Shown: piece after piece, positions 63,745 through 64,000 of the stretch
How the letters are laid out: each line of letters begins with the position of its first letter
How positions within the stretch are numbered: the first letter of the stretch is position 1
From: Flagellimonas pacifica
GTDB taxonomy: Bacteria; Bacteroidota; Bacteroidia; Flavobacteriales; Flavobacteriaceae
DNA length: 64,000 bases
Direction of reading: 5' to 3'
NCBI RefSeq assembly: GCF_900215465.1
Contig: NZ_OBEH01000006.1
Span: forward strand, 62,001 to 126,000
Translations under genes and position numbers: made by a program
The notes under the pieces: generated by a model
Seen by the model: only the letters and a program-made list of their open reading frames with translations
Told to the model about the DNA's origin: nothing
Databases searched by the model: none

Positions 63745-64000
63745 TTAACCTATCCGCTGACGCACCACTTCGTAAAGAAATACTCCACAAGCTACGGAGA
63801 CATTTAAAGAGCCTATTTCTCCCAATAACGGAAGTTTTGCTTTATAATCTACTAGATTGAGGATGGAAGGGGAAATACCCTTGTCTTCGGCTCCCATGAC
63901 AATAGCACAGGGTTGGTTGAAATTTATGCCATAGATTGCTGTTTGAGACTTTTCCGTAGCTGCAATAATTTTAATGTCCGATGACTGTAGGTAAAAAATA
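63745..64000 (-). CDS. rlmB: SpoU/TrmH-type 23S rRNA methyltransferase, C-terminal fragment
   Basis: The C-terminal 84 or so codons are in the window, running off the right end. The SPOUT motifs AIVMGAEDKGISPSIL and LLGEIGSLNVSVACGVFLYEVVRQR, which make the knotted SAM site, are clear. This is most consistent with RlmB, 2'-O-methylating G2251 of 23S rRNA, though other TrmH paralogues share these motifs. Confidence 0.8.
   Translation of the reverse strand, partial: IFYLQSSDIKIIAATEKSQTAIYGINFNQPCAIVMGAEDKGISPSILNLVDYKAKLPLLGEIGSLNVSVACGVFLYEVVRQRIG

Noticed and set aside
1..64000. CRISPR arrays, tRNA or rRNA genes, insertion sequences and prophage genes
   Set aside because: No direct-repeat arrays, tRNA-like cloverleaf sequences, transposase motifs or phage structural genes were seen in a read of the sequence.

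Overview
The window is a gene-dense, low-GC stretch of a Flavobacteriaceae (Bacteroidota) chromosome, probably from a marine polysaccharide degrader related to Muricauda, Zobellia or Maribacter. Evidence for this is gldJ, porV, a SprF/PorP-type protein and a type-B T9SS sorting domain. Further support comes from TANNTTTG-type -7 elements, a fused Hpt-Adk protein, lipoboxes and LytS/LytTR regulation. No rRNA, tRNA, CRISPR array, prophage or insertion sequence was found. Nearly all genes are intact; the two window ends cut one gene each.

Layout. 1-6291: sugar catabolism, with a partial gene, an L-fucose dehydrogenase-like SDR, the FucP symporter, a RhaM-type mutarotase, an FMN L-lactate dehydrogenase-like enzyme, and a convergent secreted esterase and lipoprotein sulfatase. 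This looks like one end of a non-phosphorylating L-fucose (fucoidan or fucose-glycan) pathway. 6462-10997: murF, gldJ and porV (peptidoglycan, gliding and T9SS), without porU between gldJ and porV. 11076-17354: cdd, pdhA-pdhC, an M28 peptidase, an SDR and a phosphate transporter. 17519-25581: a second sulfatase, a SprT-like protein, manC, a DUF389 protein, an MlaFE-type ABC importer pair and a PafA-type phosphatase. 25622-32805: a membrane protein, a 2-hydroxyacid dehydrogenase, a GT2/methyltransferase/KAS-III operon and gcvP.

32931-36648: a UbiA-like membrane protein, an ECF sigma factor with a small zinc-finger anti-sigma-like partner, and an orphan 7TM sensor kinase whose signal peptide begins at no normal start codon. 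36670-43260: an M3 peptidase, purE-purK, the hpt-adk fusion, a GNAT and obg. 43323-47704: a DUF4136 lipoprotein, a small membrane protein, a LytS/LytTR two-component pair, DoxX, an atypical SDR and a cupin. 47776-53694: a T9SS operon of large surface protein, SprF-like protein and OmpA/PD40 protein. 53992-64000: mpl, a DUF1569 protein, radC, a degenerate polysaccharide-deacetylase-like protein, a YjjG-type HAD, a lipoprotein/DUF5723/unknown trio, rarA, a rhomboid protease and a partial SpoU-type rRNA methyltransferase.

How the parts fit: secreted sulfatases and an esterase, surface export through T9SS, FucP uptake and oxidation of fucose to lactate/pyruvate (continuing into the pyruvate dehydrogenase complex) form a coherent carbon route. 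The rest is mostly core housekeeping and envelope maintenance. I found no clearly new multi-gene defence or mobile system. The most unusual items are local: altered SDR active sites, a missing porU, the non-standard kinase start, a perfect 34-bp palindrome in an exported-protein leader, a catalytically degenerate deacetylase family member, and dispersed GAGCGYAG palindromic fragments.
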